Assembly (NCBI RefSeq): GCF_011045165.1
Contig: NZ_JAAKZI010000005.1
Span: 1-64,000 of the forward strand
Source: Arthrobacter silviterrae
Lineage (GTDB): Bacteria > Actinomycetota > Actinomycetes > Actinomycetales > Micrococcaceae
Reading direction: 5' to 3'
DNA length: 64,000 bases
Shown: one piece after another, positions 8,741 to 17,900 of the stretch
Position numbering within the stretch: the stretch's first letter is position 1
Layout: each line of letters begins with the position of its first letter
Translations under genes and position numbers: made by a program
Notes under the pieces: generated by a model
The model's input: the letters and a program-made list of their open reading frames with translations, nothing else
Told to the model about the DNA's origin: nothing
The model's database searches: none

Positions 8741-9453
8741 TATGGCACGGGGGAATCCTCTGCCATGGTCCCGGTGTAGCGGTAGAGGCGGGGCGGGCGG
8801 TGCTTGCCGCCCTGCAGGTATTCCTCGGTCGCCTCGATGTGGGGAGTCTGCTTGAGCTGGCGCCGGAAGTTGGCAGGATCCACCGTGCGGTCCAGCACTG
8901 CCTCATAAACCTCCCGAACCTGGGCCAGCGTGAATTTCTCGCCCAGCAGGTGGTACGCAATGGAACCGTAGGCCATCTTGTTCCGCAGCCTCCACAATGC
9001 GTAGTCAACGATGTGGTTGTGGTCGAAGGCGAGCGTTTCCAGGCCGTCCGCCCGGAACCACTTCACGTTTTCCGACTCCTGCGCCATCTCCGCCTCCGTG
9101 GGCTGGACCATGGCCCAATACACAATTGAGACCACCCGCTGGCTCGGCGAGCGGTGCAGGCCGCCAAAGGCGTATAGCTGTTCCAGGTAGCTGGGAGCCA
9201 GCCCCGTGGTGTCGCGCAGGTTGCGCGCCGCCGCATCCAGGAGCGAATCCGCCTGGGTCAGCGGCCCTCCCGGCAGCGCCCACATGCCCCTGAACGGCTC
9301 ACGGATGCGGCGCACCAGTGGCAGCCAGAGGGTGGGCCGGCCGCTGGCTGCGCTGGGACGCAGGGCGAAAATGACGGTGGAGATGGCGAGTGCAGGGGGC
9401 TGCGCCAGGCGTTCGCTGACATTGGCCGCACTGGCAAATGGCTGCCGTTCCAT
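8740..9453 (-). CDS. nrtR: NrtR-type Nudix transcriptional regulator of NAD synthesis
   Basis: 237-residue protein with an N-terminal Nudix domain (about residues 20-150) and a C-terminal winged helix with the NrtR-type hallmark AYHLLGEKFTLAQVREVYE and NFRRQLKQTPHIE. The Nudix box is degenerate: after MWALPGGPL the catalytic Glu-rich REXXEE signature reads RNLRDTTG, so hydrolysis is unlikely, as expected for a sensor domain. Members of this family bind ADP-ribose and control NAD genes. It is the first gene of the nadA-nadB-nadC-desulfurase operon, and a palindrome lies at its transcription start, so it should repress its own operon. Confidence 0.9.
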   Translation of the reverse strand: MERQPFASAANVSERLAQPPALAISTVIFALRPSAASGRPTLWLPLVRRIREPFRGMWALPGGPLTQADSLLDAAARNLRDTTGLAPSYLEQLYAFGGLHRSPSQRVVSIVYWAMVQPTEAEMAQESENVKWFRADGLETLAFDHNHIVDYALWRLRNKMAYGSIAYHLLGEKFTLAQVREVYEAVLDRTVDPANFRRQLKQTPHIEATEEYLQGGKHRPPRLYRYTGTMAEDSPVP

Positions 9454-9475
9454 GCACTTTCACCCCGCTTCCCGA

Positions 9476-9498
9476 GTTAAAGTCAATTTGACTACAAC
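9476..9498. promoter_or_regulatory. Putative NrtR operator
   Basis: A 23-bp near-perfect palindrome: GTT, two bases, AGTCAA, central T, TTGACT, two bases, AAC. Eighteen of the 22 flanking positions pair symmetrically. It covers the expected start point of the nrtR-nadABC transcript, so bound protein would block initiation. Assignment to NrtR rests on position and the neighbouring regulator gene. Confidence 0.75.
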
Positions 9499-9500
9499 TA

Positions 9501-9529
9501 ATTCTACGACTCCCCGTCCCCCGTTACAA
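9501..9529 (-). promoter_or_regulatory. Promoter of the nrtR-nadABC operon
   Basis: On the minus strand TTGTAA (9524-9529) and TAGAAT (9501-9506) are separated by exactly 17 bp. The start point would fall near 9494, inside the palindrome at 9476-9498. Confidence 0.65.
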
Positions 9530-9729
9530 ATCTTTTACGCGAAAATCCCCCGGAAGCCGTCCCGCCGCCGTGTCACACATTCCAGCCCACGCACCAAGAG
9601 CCCCCAACCCCGGAGCCCGCCTACTTCTGGGTATGGATCGCCATGGGGGATAATTTGGCGGGGGAACTCACGCTTTGTCCCTGCCAACATGTCCACCAAA
9701 GCCCGCACCCCCAGAAGGCCACCTCCTCC

Positions 9730-11121
9730 ATGAGCACCCAGCAGTCCGCTGCCACCACCACGCCCGACGCAGCCGGGCTGGGCCATTCCCTCAAGCAGCG
9801 CCAGCTGACCATGATGGGGCTCGGCAGCGCCATCGGAGCCGGACTGTTCCTCGGCTCAGGCAAGGGCATCGAGGCTGCCGGACCGGCCGTCCTCATCTCC
9901 TACCTGGCTGCCGGCACGCTGATCATCCTCGTCATGTGGGCCCTCGGCGAGATGGCCGCCGCCAACCCCAATTCCGGGGCCTTTTCCGTGTATGCGCAAA
10001 AGGCGCTTGGCCCCGTGGCCGGGTCCACTGTCGGCTGGCTGTGGTGGCTGCAGCTGGTGGTGGTCATCGCGGCGGAGGCACTGGGTGCCGCCGGGCTGCT
10101 GGTCACCATTTGGCCCGTGCTGCCGGTGTGGGCACTGACGTTGATCTTCATGGTCGCGTTCACAGCCGTCAACCTGACCACCGTCAAGAACTACGGCGAA
10201 TTTGAGTTTTGGTTCGCCCTGCTGAAGGTGGCAGCGATCGTGCTGTTCCTGGCCTTCGGTGCCGCCCTCCTGCTGGGCTGGATACCGGGCGCCGCATCCC
10301 CCGGGTTGGCCAACTTCACCGGCAACGGCGGCTTTGCCCCGAACGGCATGGGCGGCATTGCCACGGCACTCTTCGTGGTGGTCTTTGCCTTTGGCGGAAC
10401 GGAAATTGTGGCCGTGGCCGCCGCCGAGACCGACAACCCGGAACGGAGCGTGGCCATCGCCATCCGCACAGTGGTGTGGCGAATCCTGGTGTTTTACATT
10501 GGCTCCATCTTCGTCATTGCCGCCGTGCTGCCGTGGAATTCCCCCGCCCTCGACTCCCCGTTCGCCGGCGTGCTCAATTCCGCCGGCATCAGCTGGGCCG
10601 GGACCGCCATCACCCTCGTCGCAGTGGCCGCCCTTCTCTCTGCACTCAATGCAAACCTGTACGGCGCCTCCCGCATGATCTACTCGCTGGCCGGCCGGGG
10701 CGAGGCACCACGGATCTTTTCCCGAACCAGCGGCTCCCGCGTGCCGGTTGCCGCCGTCGGCGTTTCCGTGCTCTTTGGTTTTGCCACGGTGGTCCTTGAG
10801 GTCCTCTTTCCCGGCCGGATCCTGGACATGCTGTTGAACCTGGTGGGCTCCACCTGCCTCGTGGTGTGGGGCACCACCCTCGTTTCACAGCTGGTCCTGC
10901 GCCGGCGGGCGGACCGGGAGGGAACTCCCCTGCCCCTGCGCATGAAGGGCTTCCCCGTGCTGAGCTGCGTGGGCCTGGTGCTGCTTGCCGCCATTTTCGC
11001 GGTGGGCTTCACAGGTGCGCAAAGCCGGGACCAGCTGTTCGGGACGTTCGCGCTGGTGGCGGGCATCGCGGCAGTCTGCGCCCTGTCCCGGCGGCGCCAG
11101 CGCAGCCCCGCCCGGGACTGA
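9730..11121 (+). CDS. APC family amino acid permease
   Basis: 463-residue transporter of the amino acid-polyamine-organocation superfamily, AAT (GabP/AroP/ProY-like) branch. About 12 membrane segments are seen. The first carries the family motif GLGSAIGAGLFLGSGKGI at about residues 31-48, and the sixth-segment region carries FAFGGTEIVAVAAAE and the following conserved DNPERSVAIA. The substrate cannot be fixed from sequence. ATG at 9730 fits family length; an earlier ATG at 9643 would add 29 residues without membrane features. It is transcribed away from the NAD operon. Confidence 0.9.
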   Translation: MSTQQSAATTTPDAAGLGHSLKQRQLTMMGLGSAIGAGLFLGSGKGIEAAGPAVLISYLAAGTLIILVMWALGEMAAANPNSGAFSVYAQKALGPVAGSTVGWLWWLQLVVVIAAEALGAAGLLVTIWPVLPVWALTLIFMVAFTAVNLTTVKNYGEFEFWFALLKVAAIVLFLAFGAALLLGWIPGAASPGLANFTGNGGFAPNGMGGIATALFVVVFAFGGTEIVAVAAAETDNPERSVAIAIRTVVWRILVFYIGSIFVIAAVLPWNSPALDSPFAGVLNSAGISWAGTAITLVAVAALLSALNANLYGASRMIYSLAGRGEAPRIFSRTSGSRVPVAAVGVSVLFGFATVVLEVLFPGRILDMLLNLVGSTCLVVWGTTLVSQLVLRRRADREGTPLPLRMKGFPVLSCVGLVLLAAIFAVGFTGAQSRDQLFGTFALVAGIAAVCALSRRRQRSPARD

Positions 11122-11271
11122 CCTCCCGGAATTGCTTCTTCCGCAAAAGGTGACTAGCGTCTCATGCGGACGGTGTGCCCAACGACGCGCATGCCGTTCC
11201 CCATTGGGGCCCGGCTTTCGCTAGTGTTGACGTACGACGGCGGCACGCGCCACCGCGGGAAAGGTCCGGTT

Positions 11272-12090
11272 ATGACTCCGCTTGGCAGGCACAGCGCACC
11301 CCAGCCCACGCACTCGATTGAGGGCGAAACGCCCGGACTCAGTGTAGCCGTGTTCGACCCCGATTCCCCGGCAGCCCTGCCTCCCGTCTTCCTCATCCAC
11401 GGCTTTGGCTCCTCCGTGGAACTCAACTGGGTCAAGACGGGCTGGGTCGCGGCGTTGACGCGGGCCGGCCGGCGCGTGCTCTCTGTCGACCTGCCCGGCC
11501 ATGGCAGGAGCTCCTCCCCCTACGACCTGGATTCGTATACGCCGGGCAAAATCCGCGCAGACCTGCTGCAGATCATCATCGACCAGGGCGTGCGGCCGCT
11601 GGCCGCCGGCGATCCCACCTCCGGCGTGGACCTGATCGGCTACTCGCTGGGGTCGCGCCTGGCCTGGGAGTTTGGCGCCACGCAGCCGGAGCTGGTCCGG
11701 CGGATGGTGCTGGGCGGGCCCAATCCCCGCGACCCGCTGGCGGACTTTGACCTGGCCGCCGCGCAGGACTTCCTCAATGACGGCACGCCCATCGCCGACG
11801 CGTCCACGGCCTGGCTCCTGAACATGGCGCAGGTGGTCCCCTCCAATGACATATTTGCGCTGCTGGCCCTGATCCAGGCCGTCAAGCTGGAACCGTTCGA
11901 CCCCACCGACGCCGTGCCCAAGATGCCCATTCTGCTGGTGGCCGGCGACCAGGACGAGCGCGCCAAGTCCATGACGCTGCTGGCGGAGCTCAGCGGCCGC
12001 GCACAAAGCCATGTGCTCCCCGGCCGAACGCATGAAAGCGCCGTGACCAGCCGCGAGTTCAAGGAAGCGGCCATCGCCTTCCTGGCGTAG
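11272..12090 (+). CDS. Alpha/beta-fold hydrolase
   Basis: 272-residue hydrolase. HGFGSS forms the oxyanion region near residue 43, the nucleophile elbow is GYSLGS near residue 122 and the likely catalytic His is in LPGRTHES near the C terminus; VAGDQDERA carries the probable acid. These are hallmarks of esterase/C-C hydrolase types, with no substrate clue. ATG 11272 follows GGGAAAGG and is preferred to 11164, whose extra 36 residues look non-native. Ten bases separate it from the phosphoribosyltransferase gene, so the two probably share a transcript. Confidence 0.85.
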   Translation: MTPLGRHSAPQPTHSIEGETPGLSVAVFDPDSPAALPPVFLIHGFGSSVELNWVKTGWVAALTRAGRRVLSVDLPGHGRSSSPYDLDSYTPGKIRADLLQIIIDQGVRPLAAGDPTSGVDLIGYSLGSRLAWEFGATQPELVRRMVLGGPNPRDPLADFDLAAAQDFLNDGTPIADASTAWLLNMAQVVPSNDIFALLALIQAVKLEPFDPTDAVPKMPILLVAGDQDERAKSMTLLAELSGRAQSHVLPGRTHESAVTSREFKEAAIAFLA

Positions 12091-12099
12091 GGGCAAGGC

Positions 12100-12897
12100 A
12101 TGGTCCGCTCCAGCGAATTCAGCGCCGAACCACTCCCATGGCTGCCGTTTCTGGACAGGCACGACGCCGGCACCCGGCTCGGGTGGGCCCTTTCAGCCCC
12201 AGCCCGGCCGGGACAAGACGCGCCGGGCGCTGCCGCCCCTGGCGGCGGCGGGCGGCTCAGCGCCGGCCGTGGGGATGCCGTGGTGCTGGGGCTGGCCAGG
12301 GGCGGCGTGCCCGTTGCCGCCGCGGTGGCACGGGAATTGGGACTTCCCCTGGGCCTGCTGGTGGTGCGGAAGCTGGGCGTGCCCGGTTCGCCCGAAGTGG
12401 CCTTTGGGGCCCTGGCCACGTACGCAGGGTCCACGGCCGCCGTCCATCTTGAACGCACGGTGCGCGCACTCCGGCGCCACGGTTACGACAGTGGCGCGCT
12501 GGAGCAGGTGGAGCGCGATGAGCGCGCCGAACTGGTGCGGCGCCAGGGGCTGTATGCCGGTGGGGCCCAGCCGCCGGTGGCCGGCAGCACGGTGCTGTTG
12601 TGCGACGACGGCCTGGCCACGGGGGCCACCCTGCGCGCCGCCGTCGCCGCCATGCGGGGCGCGGGGGCTGCCACCGTGGTGGCATGCGTGCCGGCCGGTC
12701 CGGCACATGCGTGCCTCGAGCTGGCAGCCGTTGCCGACCGCGTGGTGTGCCTGCAGCCGTGGACAACTTTCCACGCCGTCAGCGAGGCCTACCTGAATTT
12801 TCACCAGGTCGGTGACGGGGAAGTCCTGGCCCTGCTCGGCGGCGCAGGGCCACCCGACTCAGCAGCCGGAGGGCCCGGGCCGCTACCATGGCAGTAA
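12100..12897 (+). CDS. Phosphoribosyltransferase family protein
   Basis: 265-residue protein with a type I phosphoribosyltransferase fold. The PRPP-binding loop is VLLCDDGLATGATLRAAV at about residues 166-183, and GLARGGVPVAAAVA near 64 matches the family N-terminal loop. The first 55 residues, rich in Gly, Pro and Ala, are a variable extension. Such proteins resemble the Rv0571c type often fused to or near hydrolases; the substrate is unknown. It lies 10 bases after the hydrolase gene. High GC3 throughout, no sign of transfer. Confidence 0.83.
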   Translation: MVRSSEFSAEPLPWLPFLDRHDAGTRLGWALSAPARPGQDAPGAAAPGGGGRLSAGRGDAVVLGLARGGVPVAAAVARELGLPLGLLVVRKLGVPGSPEVAFGALATYAGSTAAVHLERTVRALRRHGYDSGALEQVERDERAELVRRQGLYAGGAQPPVAGSTVLLCDDGLATGATLRAAVAAMRGAGAATVVACVPAGPAHACLELAAVADRVVCLQPWTTFHAVSEAYLNFHQVGDGEVLALLGGAGPPDSAAGGPGPLPWQ

Positions 12898-12946
12898 ACC
12901 AACGGGCGGCCTGAAGCGGGCCGGCGCCACGATCGAGTTGGGAACG

Positions 12947-13570
12947 ATGCCAGAAATGTACGTCAAGATTTGCGGCCTGCGGACGGCGGAAACCGTTGCG
13001 GCAGCCGTGGCCGCCGGGGCCAGTGCCGTGGGTTTTGTCTTCGCCCCGGGCAGCTCGCGGACAGTGGACGTGGAGCTCGCGGCCACGCTGGTGGCCGGAG
13101 TTCCGGACGGCGTGGAGACCGTGGGCGTATTCCGGAACCAGCCCCTCGACGAGGTCCTGGGCACCGCCCGGCGGGCAGGCCTGACCACGGTCCAGCTGCA
13201 CGGCAGAGAGCCCCTGTCGGACATGGTGCGCCTTCGCGGGGAAGGCTTCCATGCCCTGCGGGCCTTTTCAGCCGCGGACTATGCCGCCCTGGACGCTGGC
13301 GAGAAACGTGCCTGGGAGCCGGAACGGATCCTGCTCGACGCCGTCGAACCAGGCGCGGGCGTGGCCTTCGACGCCGCAACCCTGCAAGGCGGGACACCGC
13401 CGGGCTTCTGGCTCCTGGCCGGCGGCCTCAATCCGGGCAACGTGGCCAGGCTGGCCGCCGCCCTGCACCCAAGCGGAGTGGACGTTTCCAGCGGCGTGGA
13501 ATCCAGCCGCGGCGTCAAGGATGCCGGGCTCATCCGCGACTTCATCGCGGCAGCCCGGCTGGCGGCCTAG
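12947..13570 (+). CDS. trpF: Phosphoribosylanthranilate isomerase
   Basis: 207-residue (beta/alpha)8 barrel that carries out the Amadori rearrangement in tryptophan synthesis. The catalytic Cys is in YVKICGLRTAETV at the first strand; VGFVFAPGSSR, VQLHGRE and the catalytic Asp in ILLDAVEPGAG follow, then LAGGLNPGNV and VDVSSGVESSRGVKD, the phosphate-binding end. Many actinobacteria use a bifunctional PriA instead, so a separate TrpF in this place away from other trp genes is noteworthy but fits Micrococcaceae. ATG 12947 gives MPEMYVKICG; 12956 is the alternative. The stop overlaps that of the convergent MFS gene. Confidence 0.93.
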   Translation: MPEMYVKICGLRTAETVAAAVAAGASAVGFVFAPGSSRTVDVELAATLVAGVPDGVETVGVFRNQPLDEVLGTARRAGLTTVQLHGREPLSDMVRLRGEGFHALRAFSAADYAALDAGEKRAWEPERILLDAVEPGAGVAFDAATLQGGTPPGFWLLAGGLNPGNVARLAAALHPSGVDVSSGVESSRGVKDAGLIRDFIAAARLAA

Positions 13571-14871
13571 GCCCGGGCCCGCCGCAGCACCACCGCGGTC
13601 ACGATGCCCAGGAGCAGGAGGGCCCCGGCGGAGGCCGCGGGGACTATGAACGCCACCTGGTAGCCGGCGGACTGGGCAAGGGAGCCGGCAATCGAGGAAC
13701 CCAACGCCGTTCCGGCGACGATGCCGCTGGCCAGCGCCGTCATGACCGTGCCCATCCATTGCGGCGGGGCAATGACGCTGCCCACGCTGAAAATCGTGAC
13801 CATGGTGGGACCCACAGGCACGCCGACCACCAGCAGCACCACGATCATGGCACCCAGGTTCCCGGGGAGGAAGAACGCGGCCGAGGCTGCCGCCATGAGA
13901 GCCGCTGTCAGCACCCAGCGCCAGGCGTGGGTGAAAGATGCCGGCCAGTAGGCCACGGAGAGTGCGGCGATTGCGGAACTGGCACCCATGGCGGCGTACA
14001 TGAGGCCCGCCTGGTCCACCGAGCCATGGACACCCGTGAACGCCGTCAGCGCCGTCTGGGATGACCCAAAGAACGTTCCCATGCACAGCATGCCCGCGAC
14101 GGGGACGGCCACCTTGAACCAGTTGACCGACTCCTCCGGGACATAGCCGGCATTGCCGGAGGAGGCCGCCCTGCGGGTTCCCACAGCGGCCTGCGTGGGG
14201 TGGATGGCAAACAGCGTAACCAGCACCAGCGTCATTCCGGCCGCAAGCACCAGGGGAAGCCACGGCGCCACCAGCGATGCCAGCAACCCAACCAGCGCCG
14301 GCCCCAGGACGAAGGTGACCTCGTCTGCCGTGCCTTCCAGGGACAGGGCCGTGTCGACCACGGCGCCGCGCTGTTCCCTGGGCAGCTTCCGGCTCAGGGC
14401 CATCCAGCGCACGCGTGACAGCGGGCCCACCTGCGGCGACGTGAGACCTGCCAGGAAGGTGGTGCCGAGGACGGCCCAGGTGGCGGCGGGGGTGAACTGC
14501 TCCGTGGCGTACACCAGCACCACGGCAGCCCCCACGATCAGCGCATTGGCCACGGCTGCGACGATCAGCACCGGCTTTTGGCCCAGCCGGTCGGCCAGGT
14601 AGCCGAGCAGGGGGGAGCCTATCGCGGCCCCGACACCCACTGAACCGGCAGCAAAGCCGCCGATGGCGTACGAGGTGCTGACGGCTGTCACCAGGGTGAG
14701 GACCCCAATGGTCAGCATCGCGAGCGGGACGCGGGCGAAGAGCCCCAAGGGGATGTACGAATTGCCGGCCAGGCGGGGCAGCATGCCGTAGCGGCCCACT
14801 TGTTTGGCGGGTGCGGCGCCGGCCCCGGGCGCGTTCGCGGTGTCCGTCGAGGTGGAATTGCGGGTGGTCAT
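13567..14871 (-). CDS. MFS transporter
   Basis: 434-residue major facilitator with about 12 membrane segments. The loop between segments 2 and 3 carries GYLADRLGQKPVL, the usual MFS motif. A long central loop between the halves (about residues 215-240) is soluble. Relatives are drug or sugar efflux carriers; no substrate can be set. The N-terminal 40 residues are Thr/Ala-rich and cytoplasmic. It faces sbcC codirectionally at a distance and is convergent with trpF. Confidence 0.85.
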   Translation of the reverse strand: MTTRNSTSTDTANAPGAGAAPAKQVGRYGMLPRLAGNSYIPLGLFARVPLAMLTIGVLTLVTAVSTSYAIGGFAAGSVGVGAAIGSPLLGYLADRLGQKPVLIVAAVANALIVGAAVVLVYATEQFTPAATWAVLGTTFLAGLTSPQVGPLSRVRWMALSRKLPREQRGAVVDTALSLEGTADEVTFVLGPALVGLLASLVAPWLPLVLAAGMTLVLVTLFAIHPTQAAVGTRRAASSGNAGYVPEESVNWFKVAVPVAGMLCMGTFFGSSQTALTAFTGVHGSVDQAGLMYAAMGASSAIAALSVAYWPASFTHAWRWVLTAALMAAASAAFFLPGNLGAMIVVLLVVGVPVGPTMVTIFSVGSVIAPPQWMGTVMTALASGIVAGTALGSSIAGSLAQSAGYQVAFIVPAASAGALLLLGIVTAVVLRRARA

Positions 14872-14983
14872 TATTTATCCGGTCAACAAAGTGGTGTGCA
14901 CCGTCCCTGCCACCCGGTGCACCCAACCCAAATACGACTCCCAGTCTACCGGGAAGGCCAACGTTGCGCCTGCCGGAAGCCCC

Positions 14984-17900
14984 TCACCGCTCCCCCAGGG
15001 CCAGCGTTGAGCCGTTGCGGCCCTTGGTGACCTGCAGGTGGACGGGAATGCGCGTCTTCATCTCCGCGACATGGCTGACCAGCCCCACCACCCGGCCGCC
15101 GTCGCGCAATCCCTCGAGCGCATCCATGACCTGGTCCAGGGACTCTTCATCAAGGCTGCCGAAGCCCTCGTCCACGAACAGCGTTTCGATGTCCAGGCCG
15201 CCTGATTCCTGCTGCACCACGTCCGCCAGCCCCAAGGCCAGCGACAATGAGGCCATGAAGGATTCCCCGCCGGACAGTGTGGAGGTGTCCCGGCTCTGCT
15301 GGGTCCATTCATCCACCACTTCAAGCCCAAGGCCCGATTTCCGGTTTCCGCCGGCCTTGGCGTCCGTGTGGCTGAGCGTATACCGCCCACCGCTCATGGT
15401 GGCCAGGCGCAGCGATGCAGCGGCAGCCACCTGCTCCAGGCGCGCCGCGAGAACGTAGCTGGTGAGGGTCATTTTCAGCCGGTTGTCCCCTCCGCCCCGG
15501 ACAGCCTCGGCCAGGCCCGCCACCAGCACCGCCCTGTCCCGCAGCGGTGTCACGAGTTCCTCGCGGGCCTCGAATTCAAGCGCGGCTCCGGCCACCTTCT
15601 CCGCCGCCTGCCGTGCCAGGCCCAGCCGCAGGGCAGCGTCACGGGCGGCAGTGCCCCGGCTCTGGGCCTCCTGCCGGAGGCCTTCCAGGTCCCCTGCCGA
15701 GGGGGCGGCGAAACCCTGGGATGCCTCCAACCCTGCCAGCGCCACCTCCTCGCGTTCCAGCTGGGCGCCGTTCAGCGTGCAGTCGCGGTCAAAGGCGGCC
15801 AGCCGCTCCCGCCGCACCGTCACCTCCGAGTCTTCCAGCAGCGCCTCGCGTACCTCCTTGGCATCGGCAAAAGTGCTTTCCGAGATCGCCTCGGCCAGGG
15901 CGGAGGCTGCCTCCGCGGCAGCCCCGGCCGCCGATTCCTCGCGGCGCAGCGCCTCCAACAGGCCCGTCGTGGCCTGCTGGGCGGCCTCGATGGCCTGTCG
16001 CCGCTCCTCCAGTGATCTGTGACCCGCCCGGGCCTCGGCCAAGCCGTCCTCGAGCCGCGCGGCTTCGTGGGCCAGCGCAGCATTCCCCGCCGCCAGCGAG
16101 GCAAGCTGCTGTGTGCCTTCCAGCAACGCCGCCTGCGCCCGGGCCACGGCAGCCTCCAGTGAGTCTGTCTCCGCCGAGAGTGCAGCCAGCCGTGCCGCTG
16201 CCGCGATAGCGGCTTCCAGCGACTCCCCTGCCTGCACGACGGCGGCTGCCGCCTGCCCTGCCTCGCCGTCGCCACCGCGCCCGGCCAGGACGGCCAGTGC
16301 CTGCCGGCCAAGGGACAGCTCGGAATGCGACTGGGCCGCAAGCTTGTCCGCCGTGTCGCTGGCAGCCTTGGCAGCCTTCTCCACCCGGGCGGCGTCGGTG
16401 CCGGAGCCGGCCAGTTCCGACGGGGCCGGGTGGACCGTGCTGCCGCACACTTGGCACGGTTCCCCGTCCACCAAAAGGGCGGCGAGCTCGCCCGCTGCCA
16501 GGGAGTGGCGGCGTTCCACTGCGTCCAGCCACGCCTGCTTCGCGGCGACGGCAGCCTCGCGCCGCTCGAGGTCGGTGGCGGCGAGCAGTTCCACCCCGGC
16601 TGACTGTTCGGCATGCCGGGCAATGCCGGCCACCAGCTGTTCGGCGGCCCGGTGGCGTTCCGCGGCCTGTTCCACGGGCACGGCAGTTCCGCGAAGTTCG
16701 GAAAACTCGGCCTTGAGCTCCACCAGCCTGGCCTTGCCAACGGATTCGGCGCGGCCGCGTTCCGCAAGCTGCGCCGTCACGGCCTCCAGGGCTTTTTCAC
16801 CAGTGGCAAGTTCAGCCGCGGCATGGGCCAGCCGCTGTTCCCCCGGCATGGCGGCCGTGACCGCGGCCAGTTGCCCGGCCAGGGTTTTTTCCACGCTTGC
16901 CAGCTGTGGCAAGCCCGGGCTTGTGCCGCCGCCGTCCACGGCCGGGGCAGCCGGCGCCAAACCGGACGCCAGGGTGTTGGACGCAAAAGTGGTGCGGGCC
17001 AGCCCGGTTGCTGCCTGTGCTGCCTTGAGGGTTCGTGCAGTGCCTGCCCCGGCAGCCACCACCGCTGCAAGCACCTGCGCCTCTTGGTGGCGCTGCAGCG
17101 AGCGGCGCCACCGGCCGGCGTCGCCCGTGAGCTCAGCCAGGCGCTGCTGTTCGGCCAGCGCCGCGTCCCGCAGCACGTGCCGGTCCCGGCGTCGCTGGGC
17201 CTCGGCGAGAACTTCGGCTGCCTCGCGGGCGGCCTGGTCGGCAGCGGCGTCAGCGGCGGAGGCGTCCACGACGGCCTGGCCCAACGCCGCTGCCAGCCAG
17301 GCAAAAAGCTCCGAGCCTGAAGATTCGGCTCCGACTGCCCCGGCTTCCGCCCCGTTCGGCGGAGCCGAATCTTCGAGCGGAGTCGTATTCTCGATCGCAG
17401 CCGAATCCTCGAGCACGGCCGACGCCTGGCTGCGGGCCAGCCGTTCCAGCCCGGCCAGCTCCGCCACGCCTGCGGCCACCTGGTTGGCGGCCTCCTTGGC
17501 TTCAGCGTTGAGGCGTGATTCCAGGTCTTGGTAAATTGCGGTGCCAAACAGCTTCTCCAGCAGTTCCTCCCGGTCCTTGGCGCTGGCGCGCAGGAACGCG
17601 GCAAATTCGCCCTGGGCAAGGAGGATGACCTTGGTGAACTGGTCCATGTTCATGCCCAGCAGCCGTTGGATCTCGCTGGCGGCCTCGTCGTTGCGCTGGG
17701 ACAGCGGCACCCAGCTGCCGTCAATCCTTTCCCGCAACTGAGTGCTTGCCTGCTCCCGGGTGGTGCCCCCGCCGCGTTTGGCCGGCCGCATCCATTCCGG
17801 GCTGCGGCGCACCTCCAGCCGGCGGCCCCCGGCGCTGAATTCACACACCACTTCCGGACCCACCCCGTCGGTGGCGTGGTGGCTGCGCAGGCTCTTGATG

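Noticed and set aside
7801-9008. Reading nadA as a 587-residue protein from 9008
   Set aside because: The extra part lies over nrtR in another frame; ATG 8624 has GGAG before it and the NadA core begins after it.
12812-12946. Start of trpF at 12812
   Set aside because: It would overlap the preceding gene by 86 bases; TrpF begins with the VKICG motif just after 12947.
13268-14926. A 552-residue minus-strand frame
   Set aside because: Frame-shifted shadow of the MFS gene and of trpF; low-complexity Gly/Arg/His composition.
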